Part shown: positions 9,333-19,700 of the stretch, piece by piece | Numbering within the stretch: position 1 is the first letter of the stretch | Layout of the letters: each line of letters begins with the position of its first letter | Origin: Cannabis sativa | Lineage: Eukaryota > Streptophyta > Magnoliopsida > Rosales > Cannabaceae | DNA length: 64,000 nucleotides | NCBI RefSeq assembly: GCF_029168945.1 | Contig: NC_083603.1 | Location: 45,394,406 to 45,458,405 of the forward strand | Reading direction: 5' to 3' | Notes under the pieces: model-generated | The model's database searches: none | Seen by the model: the letters and a program-made list of their open reading frames with translations, nothing else | Told to the model about the DNA's origin: nothing | Position numbers and translations under genes: made by a program

Positions 9333-11033
9333 TCTTTATATATTAAAAGTGCCTATCTAACGGCATTTCTTGGTTTAACAGAATATACCTTAAAAATAAA
9401 AGAATATTCTGTTAAATTTAACAATGTTAATAGGTTTGATCTCCCGTTAACATATAAACCCAATAATTAAACCCAAAAAATTAAACAATCTTTTTTTAAA
9501 TTAACAATATTTTAAACTGTTTTTTTAAACCCAATATTTTAAATTTTTATTTTATTAATACTATTTTATTATTTATTTAGATTCTCACGTCAATTTTTCC
9601 AAACACATTTATTTTTCTTTAAGCAGGAAAATTCAAAATAATAACAGATTCTCAATTTTCTCTCTACTCTTGCGAATAAAATCCTAATACCCTGCCCCTA
9701 ATTAAGCGATGAACTCAACCAATCCAAATATGAATTCCTCTTCCTAGCAGTTGTGACGATTCTTGATAATTTGTCGTGCCTTCAATGACGATAATTCTTA
9801 ATGCCTTCAATGACGATGAAGAGAGCACAATAGTTATTTTGAATTTTTTGGGTTCAGAAAGTATCGAATTCTTTGTGAGGTCAGAGTTTTGTGTTTTGTG
9901 TTAGGGAGAAGTGGAATAAACATAGAGAGAGCTTTTACGATCGTTGTAGAAGACATACAGATACAGAGTGATCCAACTATGAAACAAATAATTAACTTTA
10001 ATGGAGGAACTAATGAAGAAGGTAAGACTAAGTGTATATATGTGTATGGTCTATTGATTTGATTCTGGTATCAACATTATATCTATTTGCTGAAATAACT
10101 GAGTAAAGAGTAAACTAATATCTACAGTTTGAAGTTTTAACATTACTTTCTATTTCATTGTTTGACTTCTTACGAGTCCAAGAATGTGTCACTTTAATTA
10201 GATACCCTAACTCTTTTTAAACAAAAGACACAGTGTGTTCACAAGAGGCATTTACTCCGCTTTCGGTAGAGTCGAGACAACATGCAAGGTATGCATTACA
10301 TTCTCGAAACTACGATTATATAAGTATATATAGCTGGATTTAATGTACATTCGTTCAAAATTCTTAAAATTAAAATGTTATTTAATTACTTCGATCAACA
10401 GTTGATAATTATTAAAATTTTGATTCATCTCTCCTTTAATTTTTTTCGTTCATAATTAATTAAACATATTTACCCTTTTACTAACTTTTCCTAATAATTG
10501 TTCGTTTGTGTTATAGTTAGGATAGTCATGTAAAAGCTTCATCTAAAAAGGTGAGATATGTATTTTAAAATTGCTTCAAATACCTTCATCTATTTTATTA
10601 TATAATATGTTTAGATGTTAATATGTACATATAGATTTTAATTAACTATTTTATAATTATTAATATTTAAAAAGTAAAAATATCAGTAGCTCCAAATTTA
10701 TTTTTCTTATTGTGGTGTTTTCTTCTTTTTTATGATTTCATAATGATCACTTATTTAAAATTTATTTTTTTCTCTTTGGTTCTGTGCTCTCCCTCGACTC
10801 TCAATCTCGCGCAACATCCATCCAGTCAATTTTCACGGCGCAGTCTTTAACAAAATCAGAGTATCTTTTTTTTTAGAAAGATTTATAATTTTATGATTGA
10901 GATTATATATCGGGTATATGTTGTATATATATTGATAAATATACAAATTTATATATTTAGAGTCATTCAATTTTGACATTAATTAAATATATAAAACTAA
11001 TTAATACGTGCATTGCACGTAATTTCTACCTAG
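9333..11033 (+). mobile_element. Helitron, 1701 bp, adjacent to the previous one
   Basis: The 5' terminus is TCTTTATATATTAAAAGTGC, two bases after the CTAG of the previous Helitron. The 3' terminus has a perfect ACGTGCATTGCACGT stem, then AATTTCTACCTAG. The interior includes exon-like pieces with splice-type borders: a short ATG-containing stretch ending before GTAAGA at about 10022, and a stretch from about 10235 to 10288 ending before GTATGC. These suggest captured host DNA, but I do not recognise the source gene. Confidence 0.8.
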
Positions 11034-13135
11034 TATATATATATATGTATGTGTGTATATGTAGTCGGCAATATATCACAGCTTCTGTACACGTTGAGCC
11101 CAGGAAATTTAGATGCAAGATTTAAAATCTGATACAGTTGGCAATCAAAGCAGAATTAAAGGCACAAGCATAATATCATATCAGGAAAAAAAAGTATTAT
11201 GCAGAAATCAATACATAAAACTCCAAGAAAATGGCCTTAGTTTCAAGGTATTCATATACAGGTTCTCCTGGTGAGTTATAAGCCTTAGTTTCTTTACTTG
11301 ATGGACTCAAAGGAGGTGGATCTTTCAAACTAAGTCCATTCAACATGTGCGTATTCAAGTTCGTGAGGTTGTGCCGACCCTGTCCTCCATTAACAACACC
11401 AGTTGCTCGCCTTTCTGCTTCACGGTTGCCACTTCCAGCATCACAGTGAGCATCACGCATCACGGTTGCAATGTCATCACGGTTGCCATGGTTGGTTGAG
11501 TTGAGAAGCTATTGTGCCCCAAAACGGTGAGACCAAATCCACCTCCAAACTCAACGACCCCAAAACGAGAGACATTCAATTTAAATTAGTTAAAACTCAC
11601 CAAAGATGGAACGGTTTAACAAATCGTACTTCTTTCTCTTTATTAGTCATATATTTCACCACTAACATATCTATATATATATATCCTTAAAATTAATTAA
11701 CATCGTGATATATTATAAAGATTAAAAATTTGATGATGGAAAACTCTGTGGTCTCACAAAATAAGTCAATCTGTAATAATAGGAAAGTTATTCTATGGGA
11801 TGGTTCAATTCATGACTTGGAAAAGCCCATCACCAAATGTTGGAACAGCAACAAACAACACTTACAACACTTAGCATATTGAAATTGCAAAAGGAAGGGA
11901 TGAGAATTCACCAAAGCTTAAATATATTGACCAAATTTCATAAATGAAATAACAACCAAATCAACGAAATGTGACTATACTATTATTATTACATTTTTTT
12001 AACAAATACCATTTTTTAGTTGTTATTTCATTTATACATTGTGGTGATTAGAGAACTCTCTAACACCTACAAAAGCTTCTTTAAAAAAAGGTAATTCTGA
12101 AAAATAAAAGAACACATAACATATATAATGATCAATTAGTTGTTTGTGAGACATTCATTCAAACAGCTAAATTGCATAAATGGTAAGATAATATGATATG
12201 TTCAAAATCATCATTTGATAATACTATGTGTCTACCAATTTGATTTATGATATTGCTAATAAACTCAATAATGTGTTGAAACTGATTAAGATTAGTTGTC
12301 AGTGAGAAACTTTTAATCAAGCCACAATTACAAAGCCAAACAAATATCACATTGACACAATCGTAGAAAAGAAGAACAAAAATAAAAATAGAGCAACCCT
12401 TACAAAATCTATGTATGTAATTAACTGAAGAGCTAACTTCACATTCACTATACAAACCCAAAACTCAGCCCCACATATTATGTATAACACATATATAATT
12501 ATAAATATTCAGATGAAAACCAAAGACATGAACGCAACTCAAAAAGGTGAGATTCCAATATATATATATATATATATAGTTTTTCAATAATATACTTAAA
12601 ATTGATTTTATTTATAAAAATGCCTTTAAGAAAATTATTTGCACAAATACCGTTGTGCCACGTCAGCATACATACCGAAATTTAAAATAATTACCGAAAA
12701 TGAAAAAAAACCTAGAAAAATCGCGTTTCCAGAAATTTTCGCTTTTTGAGAGTTTTTAAAAAAGTAACCATTTAGTTACTTTTGTTGTGAATAAAATATT
12801 AATTAGTTACTTTTTCATTAAAAATTTTATTTCAGAATTTTATACATATATAATAAAATAATCATTTTAATACGTGAGAAACATATATTTTTCTGTCTCT
12901 AAACAAGAATGACTAATATTATAAGTAACTTTTTTGTTTCTTTTTTATACTTTTAGGCTATATTATGTTATTTTATTGCTTAAGATACCTTAAGGTTCCT
13001 TTTCCAAAAAAAAAAAAAATGCCTTAAGGTTACTTTTTTTTTTTTTATTGTAACTCATATGAAGTTTACTATTCAATTTATTTATAATTTTTTTTATCAA
13101 TTTATTAAAATAATTTTATAAAAATAAATTTATTT
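11034..13135 (-). other. Right interior of the composite Helitron, mostly non-coding
   Basis: AT-rich DNA with TA runs near 11672 and 12560 and repeated CACGGTTGC motifs at about 11421-11486. Apart from the fragment at 11197-11460, the ORFs here have no recognisable protein content. Confidence 0.4.
11197..11460 (-). pseudogene. Unassigned gene fragment in the composite Helitron
   Basis: An ATG-initiated minus-strand frame of 87 codons has a non-repetitive composition, including NREAERRATGVVNGGQGRHN and PPPLSPSSKET, and looks like real coding sequence rather than AT noise. I do not recognise the family. It lies in the same sense as the other captured fragments of this Helitron, so a piece of host exon is the likeliest explanation. 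Expression or function is unsupported. Confidence 0.3.
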
Positions 13136-13591
13136 TTATTTAATATTATAATGTCTAAATATAATAATAATAAAATATATTTTTGTAGAAATGGGGTTTT
13201 GGGGTTTCTCTGAATTTTTTAGAAAAATATTACATTTACTTTGGTTCTCCTTGGACTTGGAGGGTTTGGAAGTGGGCAACAAGGGGGCCGATTTGTGGGT
13301 TCCAGAATGACTTAAGGGGCCACGAACATGCATTTTTGACGAAGCAGCAGAAGAATGAGATAGGAAAAACTTGAGACAGCCTCGGGGAGCTTCGATGGAG
13401 ATAGAAGAAGATGGCTCAATAGTGGTTTTGAAGATGGCGGCATTGAGATTCTGCAACGGATTCTGAATACTCTGCTTCTGCTTATTCTTTTTCTTCCTCC
13501 GATGAGTCTTGGTCGTCGCCGCGGACGATGACGATGCCGGTGAAGGAGAAGGTTTCGTTGGGAGCTTGGATGATGAGAATGGTCGGCTCAT
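13136..13591 (-). pseudogene. Ser/Lys-rich orphan ORF, probable captured first exon
   Basis: The ATG at 13591 opens a frame of about 150 codons. It has a Ser/Pro/Ala-rich start, a basic cluster HRRKKKNKQKQ (nuclear-localisation-like), then SIEAPRGCLKFFLSHSSA and further Ser/Lys-rich sequence. The GC content is clearly higher than the surroundings. The tail after about 13190 is AT-rich, as if the frame runs into an intron or Helitron DNA. No known domain is recognised. It sits near the 5' end of the composite minus-strand Helitron and is likely captured host coding DNA, although an independent small gene is not excluded. Confidence 0.4.
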
Positions 13592-14064
13592 TAATGCGAA
13601 GTGGAACAATTGAAACGGTATGGTGGAACGGTATAAAACCCTATTAATTAAAACAATGTCAAATTCTTAATTAAAATGAAAACAACGGTTCCTGATGCAA
13701 AAAACTCTATATACAATCACCTATTCTATTATTAAATTGCAAAAATATAATTGCATAAAAACATTAAACCAATTTCAAGCCTCCCCTGCTGCGGTTGACC
13801 GCAATGCATCATCGAGCCTCCCCGCCAGCAATCCCTTCTACTTTTTGGTGTAGTGGTTACAATATCAGCAATTTGTTAGATTAAATTTATGAAAAATATC
13901 AGTTCAAATATTTAGCATCAAATATATTAATAGATTTGTTTTATTATTATTTTATTATATATAAATAATATTTTATTATGTTATTAAATAAAAATAAAAA
14001 ATTTCCATGAATTTCTCATAAACCAAGAATTTCAGTTATATAAGTACACTTTATATAGAATAGA
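13592..14064 (-). other. 5' terminal region of the composite Helitron
   Basis: Non-coding. From about 13920 to 14064 it mirrors, in inverted orientation, the first few hundred bases of the Helitron at 7360 (ATATATAATAAAATAATAAT-type blocks and the TCTATTCTATATAAAG end). This supports one Helitron family in opposite orientations. Confidence 0.55.
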
Positions 14065-14680
14065 TATATCTTACCTAATATATAAAATGCCTATCTAACA
14101 GTTTTTGTTGTGCACTTAACAGAATATACCAAAGAATATGCTTTTCTTCTAACAGAAACTAACGTTAAAATTTAACATACCCATTTGAAAAGTTGGCAAT
14201 GCTTGTAATGAAATTGAAAAGGCATGAAAGTGCGACAAATTTTCTAAACTGTGCTTTGATTCATCAACTAACCTTTCTGATATGATAAAGTAAACCAACA
14301 TCTAAATCGTGCAAACTTGCAAATCGTGCAAACTTGCAAATCTTCAAGTATAAACATATGAATTTTGTAGTTGTTTATAAAAGTATTACTGTTCTGCTAT
14401 TTGTAGTTATCTTTTCAAACCATTGCATTACTTTAACACTATAAAATTATGTCCCTTCTTTATTATAACATCTAAAAGCAAATCAACAAATTTTAAATTG
14501 CAAGTCTAAAATTTTTCGATCAGTGAGTACATATAGTACCAATATATACCTGTATATAAAAGTATACTATGAATATTATGCATTTGTTTGTGAATTATAA
14601 TTATGAAAAATTGCTTTTAACACCAATATTTCATATTGTTAATGTTATGGAATTCATTCTATGTTGTTAGAGATTATGCA

Positions 14681-14935
14681 GAAATTTTCACCAAAGTAAT
14701 GTGGCGGCCCAGCCGACAAGATCCAAGTGGTATATTGGATGATGGAAGGGCCAGTTCGGCTTCAAACGAAGATGTTGACATGGCAAACAAGGATGAGGGT
14801 GGTGGAGATGGTGAGCATCATGGGAAGGAAAAACGGAGGAAATTGATGGTAGAAGAACTGAGGGAAGAGACGATGTCGTCTTGTTCTTCCTCAGAGACCG
14901 ACAAAGTCGACGACTTGAACTTGAAGCAATGTATG
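14681..14935 (+). pseudogene. Exon-like acidic fragment captured in Helitron
   Basis: An acceptor-like ATTATGCAG precedes an open stretch encoding WRPSRQDPSG, then SASNEDVDMANKDEGGG and KRRKLMVEELREE, then a Ser/Glu/Asp-rich tail. Base composition is more GC-rich and less repetitive than the neighbourhood. The source family is not recognised. It is in the same sense as the Helitron and ends before AT-rich DNA. Confidence 0.35.
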
Positions 14936-15086
14936 TACTAAAGAATATATTTATATATAATATATATTACAAAGGCTGACTCACTGATCCATATATTCCT
15001 TTTTTTTAAAAGAAAATAAAATATCATCAAAACGTATCTGCCAAAAAAGAGTAGGAGCTCAAATACAATTGTGAAGTTCTTGCAAT

Positions 15087-15261
15087 GCGGCTAAACTACG
15101 TAAACCTGGTTCTGTTTTGCTCTGCACACATCCGTCTAAAATTTATAATTAAGTGCCACGGTGGACTTTCCACGTGTACAGTCCACCGTGGCACTTAACT
15201 GTGATTTTTGGACGGAGGTGTGCAGAGCAAAACGGAACCAGGACTTAGGTAGTTTAGCCGC
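15087..15261. repeat. Long imperfect palindrome, arms about 80 bp
   Basis: The left arm starts GCGGCTAAACTACG and runs through GCTCTGCACACATCCGTC to CCACGGTGGACT. The right arm is its reverse complement with few mismatches, around a short loop that contains CACGTGT. Transcribed, it would form a long hairpin. It resembles a fold-back MITE nested in the Helitron. Confidence 0.8.
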
Positions 15262-16530
15262 CAAAATTTCGATTTTTGTGTTTAAGTGTTACAAAACGTA
15301 AAGTTCAGGTGGTTTAGCCGTCACGTTAATGTAAATGGTTTTTTTTTAAAAAAAAAAAAAATTAAGCGTTTATATATTAAAACTAATGTTTTACATTGGA
15401 CTCGAAACCAGGACCTCCAACACACACACACCTACTTATAGTCACTTGAACTAGCCTTGTTGATGGTATTTTTTCTTATTGGGTTGTTTATTGGATCAAA
15501 TATGGATTTAAACTCAATCTATCTATTCTAATTTTCTTTTAAGAGAAATCTCTCTATCCCAATTATTTATTAGATTTTGAATAGTTAACTGATCTAATTC
15601 AATCGAATCAAATCAACTTGTCTAATTTGATTAATTCAATAAATGTATAATATTTAATCCGTTCTGACTATTCAATGCTTTCAATGCATTAACTGGTTGT
15701 CTTAACCATTAATAAGGCTAAATTTCACTAAAAGAAAAAAAAAAATAAACACAATTTAAAACTTATTTTTCATAATTAGTGATAAACACAAATTCGATAT
15801 GTATAATATAATTTTTATGATCACATAATCAACATACATCAATATAATTCAAAAATCTAATCTAACATATATAATGATGCTATTATAATTTATATAGGCG
15901 TTAGTATATACACATATATAATTAAAGTTATATCTACTTATTTATATAAACACATATAAAATTAAAAATAAATTAATAAATATATTTTAAAAATATATAT
16001 AATTATAATTAGAAGACAACTTGATAAGAATTGGATCGATGAGTTGTTCATTGGATTAGACGTCTTATTCGATAACGGATTTGATCTAATTATATTTTTA
16101 AAATTTACATCTAATAATCTAATTATAACTAGATATTAGGTAGTTAGATCGAATGACTTTCTTAACAAACTTTTTAATAGTTTGATTAGAATTAATTTAT
16201 GCCATAAAATTTATGTTAAATTGTAACATTAACCATAAAAATTAACAAAGATTTTAAATTTTAAATAAAAGCATAAAAACTCTATTAGATATTTAAATAA
16301 AATATGAAAGTAATCGGTTTTATTAATAAGTGGTAAAAATAATAAATAAAAAGATAATATTTATTATAGTGTTCATATTACATTATTTTATGTCCAATAT
16401 AATATAATTTTTACTGTGGGCAACATTTAGCTTACATTATACACTATATTAGAGTTTAATTTTATAAACAAGTGGTAAAATGTATTTAGGTACCACATTT
16501 ATAAGAGTTGTTTTTATAATTAACAAGTTG
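15262..16530. other. AT-rich Helitron interior without recognisable genes
   Basis: Low-complexity AT-rich DNA between the palindrome and the Helitron 3' end. No coding frame, RNA gene or further repeat could be supported. Confidence 0.5.
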
Positions 16531-16578
16531 CCAATTAATAACATCCTATAACGTGCCTCACACGTAGTTGCTAACTAG

Positions 16579-16793
16579 TATATATATATATATATAAAAT
16601 ATGAGGGGCTACAACATTTTTCAATTATAATTGGATTTGGTGGGCATTTTCTAAAGAAATGATTTTAATCTATAGGGTTAAGAAGGTCATTTCAGCAAAG
16701 TATCCGGCACAGAACACAACTATGGTGTTTGGATAAGCATTTTCTTCGAACTTTTGATACACCAGAAGCTTTTGTTGCCGGTTCTTACTACCA
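16579..16793 (+). promoter_or_regulatory. Upstream region / 5' UTR of the STR11-like gene with a short uORF
   Basis: Only 215 bp separate the Helitron terminus from the start codon, so the proximal promoter is short and the distal promoter must be Helitron sequence. A TATATATATATAAAATAT run follows the Helitron. A four-codon upstream ORF (ATG GTG TTT GGA, stop TAA) lies at 16722-16736, within the likely 5' UTR. The transcription start is not determined. Confidence 0.4.
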
Positions 16794-19700
16794 ATGGAAG
16801 CTCTGGGGCTTCCTTCTCTTAACACTCTTTCCCCTCATTTCCATAACCAAAAAATTTCTCAACTTTCCTCCAAAACAACACTATGCCAAACCACTTGGGA
16901 GCTATCTTCATCTTCCTCCTCAATACAACTCACAACTTCGTATAGAACCCGCCATTTTGTATGCAAGCTCTCATCTTTAATCAAACTTACCCTTTAATGG
17001 TTGTTCGTTTTATTAATTTAATTTAAGATTATATCTGGGTATTTGATTGCATGTGGAATTTTCTCTACTACTAAACAGAGCTGCCATTTTTGATTTATGT
17101 ATGCTTTTGTTTTGGTTTTTCAAGAAGAGGGGTGGGATTCGAATGCAAGCTGAAAATGAAGATTACGAGTTAAAGCAAGTGAAGGATATGGCCGCTGCCA
17201 GGAAGAGATGGGAAGCTTTGGTAATTATTCCTGATTACTTTGATGAACTAAGTTTTTGTAAATGGAAATGGCATAAATGCAATATTATTTTTTCCTTTTC
17301 TAAACTTTCATTGATTTTAATTATAGGTAAGAGATGAAAAGGTGAAATTATTGACACCAAAAGAAGCTGGCTATGCAATTCAACTCTCTAACAAAACCTT
17401 ACTCGATGTTCGTCCTTCTACAGAACGCCAAAGGGTAACTAACTTTCTATGATTTCTATCTATACATTTTCTCCTTCAAACAAATAAAATGTGATGTAGC
17501 TCTTTAAGATTGAAATTTTATGAAGTTAGAACTTAAAGGCTTGATGTTCCAGTTGCAGTTTGAAAAATGATCAAATTACTGTACATTACTAATTTACTAT
17601 CTCTAGTCTCATTCTCATTTTTTTTAGTTCTTAATTGCATTTTTAAAATCTTATGAAAATAGTGTATGTTCCATGGTGGAATCACGGCATTCCTGTCTGT
17701 TATCTGGGTGTTTGCATTCTTGGTTTCACTAGATTGTCTTCAATTCTTTCTGTAGGCTTGGGTAAAAGGATCAACCTGGATTCCCATTTTCGAAGTCGAT
17801 AACACTGCGGATCCTGGGACAGTTTCCAGGAAGGTGACAAGTTTTGTGATGGGTATGTTCCATATTACTACACAAATGTGACTCTCCTTTCAATCAAAGT
17901 TAATGGATGCCTAGTTTACAGTTATTAGTTATAAGTTCATAACGTGTCAAAGGGAAGGAGAGTGTTTGTTATGGGTACTCTGATTACCAATCTCTTACAT
18001 GTAAAAATCTAACTACGGATTGTGTCTGCTTATCCCTTTTGGTTATTGTTCTCTTAATTATACATGAAATTTGTGTAGGTGGCTGGTGGAGCGGTGTGCC
18101 TACATTGTCTTATGATACGTAAGTTGGAAACTATATGATTCCCATGGTTTATATGTGCAAATGTTGAACTGGATATGCAATTTCTTTCTCTCTTTTCTTA
18201 TATTTTGTTTGTTATTTTTTTCTTTTGACAGCCAATTCTTGTCAAAAGTCATGGAGAAATTCCCGAAAGATACTGATCTTATCGTGGCATGTCAAAAAGG
18301 ATTGAGGTGAGCTTTTGTTTATCTACTTGTTCAACCAGATTAAATGAACAAACTATGACAGTACAAAATCTTAAAGATGTTCATGTTCTCCTAGTATTTG
18401 GCTACATCTACAAGCTGCTGTAGATCTTTTACTTAGAGAGAAAGTCATACAAAGTGTTAATAATAATCGAGTTATTCCAAGACACCTTAAAGCTAAATTA
18501 TATCCTTACTAACTTCAGTGATGACAGCATATTCTACCACGGTTGTGGAGAGAGGAGCAATCTATTGCTCGAGCAATGTTTGGTTTGGTACAAATAATAG
18601 CATACATTACACTTCTAATGGCATTGGCATATGGAACCTTAACAATGTATTCACTATCAGTCTTTGATGTTTGTTCCATGGATAGTCTGAAATGAACATC
18701 TAACAGTGTACTCAATCGCTTAGGATTCTGCATATTGAGCTTGTAGAGTGCTTTGCTGATGTACTCAAAATGTGTCAACATCAAAGTTTAGACTTCATAG
18801 ATCTCTTGATCCTCATTCCACGAATTTGTTTTGCAACACCCAAATTTTGTTACAAACTGCTTCAAATTGATAATCTCTTGCATGTTGGAATTGACAACAA
18901 GCTTTTCATCCACATACAATAACAAAACAAGGAAACTACTGTTGAGAATTGAAGTTCACCATAGCTTTCCCTGCTACTCATCACAGAGGACTCTTGCCTT
19001 GCTGTCAGCATCGTGCATTAGGGAATTTGAATATTCCTTTCTGTTATTTGAATTTCTGTGTAATCATTGAATTGTACTAGAGTATCTTTTCGGTTATGCT
19101 TTTTCCTATTGTTTGCTGCCACTTGTCTTCATCACAGTGGCTCAATGCTTGTATCCCTAAGTATATATTGAATGCAAATGCCCTCAGCCTCCTTGAGCTG
19201 AGTTTTACCATTTTCATCTTCTCTGCAATTTCTTTCTTGGTATCAGAGCGCCCTAGGCAAACGCCATGTCGACTGGCCTCCCTCAGACTCCTACAGCAGC
19301 CAACAATGCTGCGAACAACAGCCCTGCCCCTGGTTCAAGCCAAGCAGGTGTCACCTCTAATACCGCACAAGCTCAGTCGAGTTATGTTGCAAATTTCACA
19401 CAACCGTTTAGCACACTAAACCAGCCATTTCCTCTCAAACTCGACCGAAACAACTACTCCCTCTGGAAAACTATGGTTTCGACTATAATAAGGGGACATC
19501 GACTTGACGGATTCGTTCAAGGTACTCGTGCGTGCCCTCCGGAGTTCGTTCCTGCAGAAGCACCAGAAGGACAGGTCAGTTTTGGAGTTCAACTCAATCC
19601 CCATTATGAGCATTGGGTCGTGAGTGATCAACTCCTAATGGGTTGGCTATATAGCTCCATGACTGAAGCTATAGCCACTGAAGTTATGGGATGCACCACA

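Larger units (their letters stand above)
6694..14064 (-). mobile_element. Composite minus-strand Helitron with gene fragments, split by two nested Helitrons
   Basis: The minus-strand 3' terminus is at the left edge: CTAG next to an ACGTGCGAGACACGT stem and TTTAATATA. The 5' terminus is at the right edge, TCTATTCTATATAAAGTG. The Helitron at 7360-9330 has matching 5' and 3' ends, so the two termini here belong to one family and plausibly to one element of about 3.7 kb. That element is interrupted by the Helitrons at 7360-9330 and 9333-11033. Gene-like fragments inside (6943-7284, 11197-11460, 13136-13591) are all on the minus strand. Unity of the element is an inference. Confidence 0.55.
14069..16578 (+). 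mobile_element. Helitron, 2510 bp, directly upstream of the STR11-like gene
   Basis: The 5' end TCTTACCTAATATATAAAAT is followed by TGCCTATCTAACAG. The 3' end is an ACGTGCCTCACACGT stem, then AGTTGCTAACTAG. It begins 4 bp from the oppositely oriented Helitron on its left and ends 215 bp before the start codon of the rhodanese gene. It contains an exon-like ORF (14681-14935) and a 175-bp palindrome (15087-15261). No transposase is present. Confidence 0.75.

Noticed and set aside
12159..12461. 100-codon minus-strand ORF
   Set aside because: AT-rich composition, no ATG-linked coding bias or known motif; likely chance.
19238..19250. tRNA-like sequence TGGTATCAGAGC (also at 22430, 47671 and, inverted, left of 57671)
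   Set aside because: These are primer-binding sites complementary to initiator tRNA-Met, not tRNA genes.
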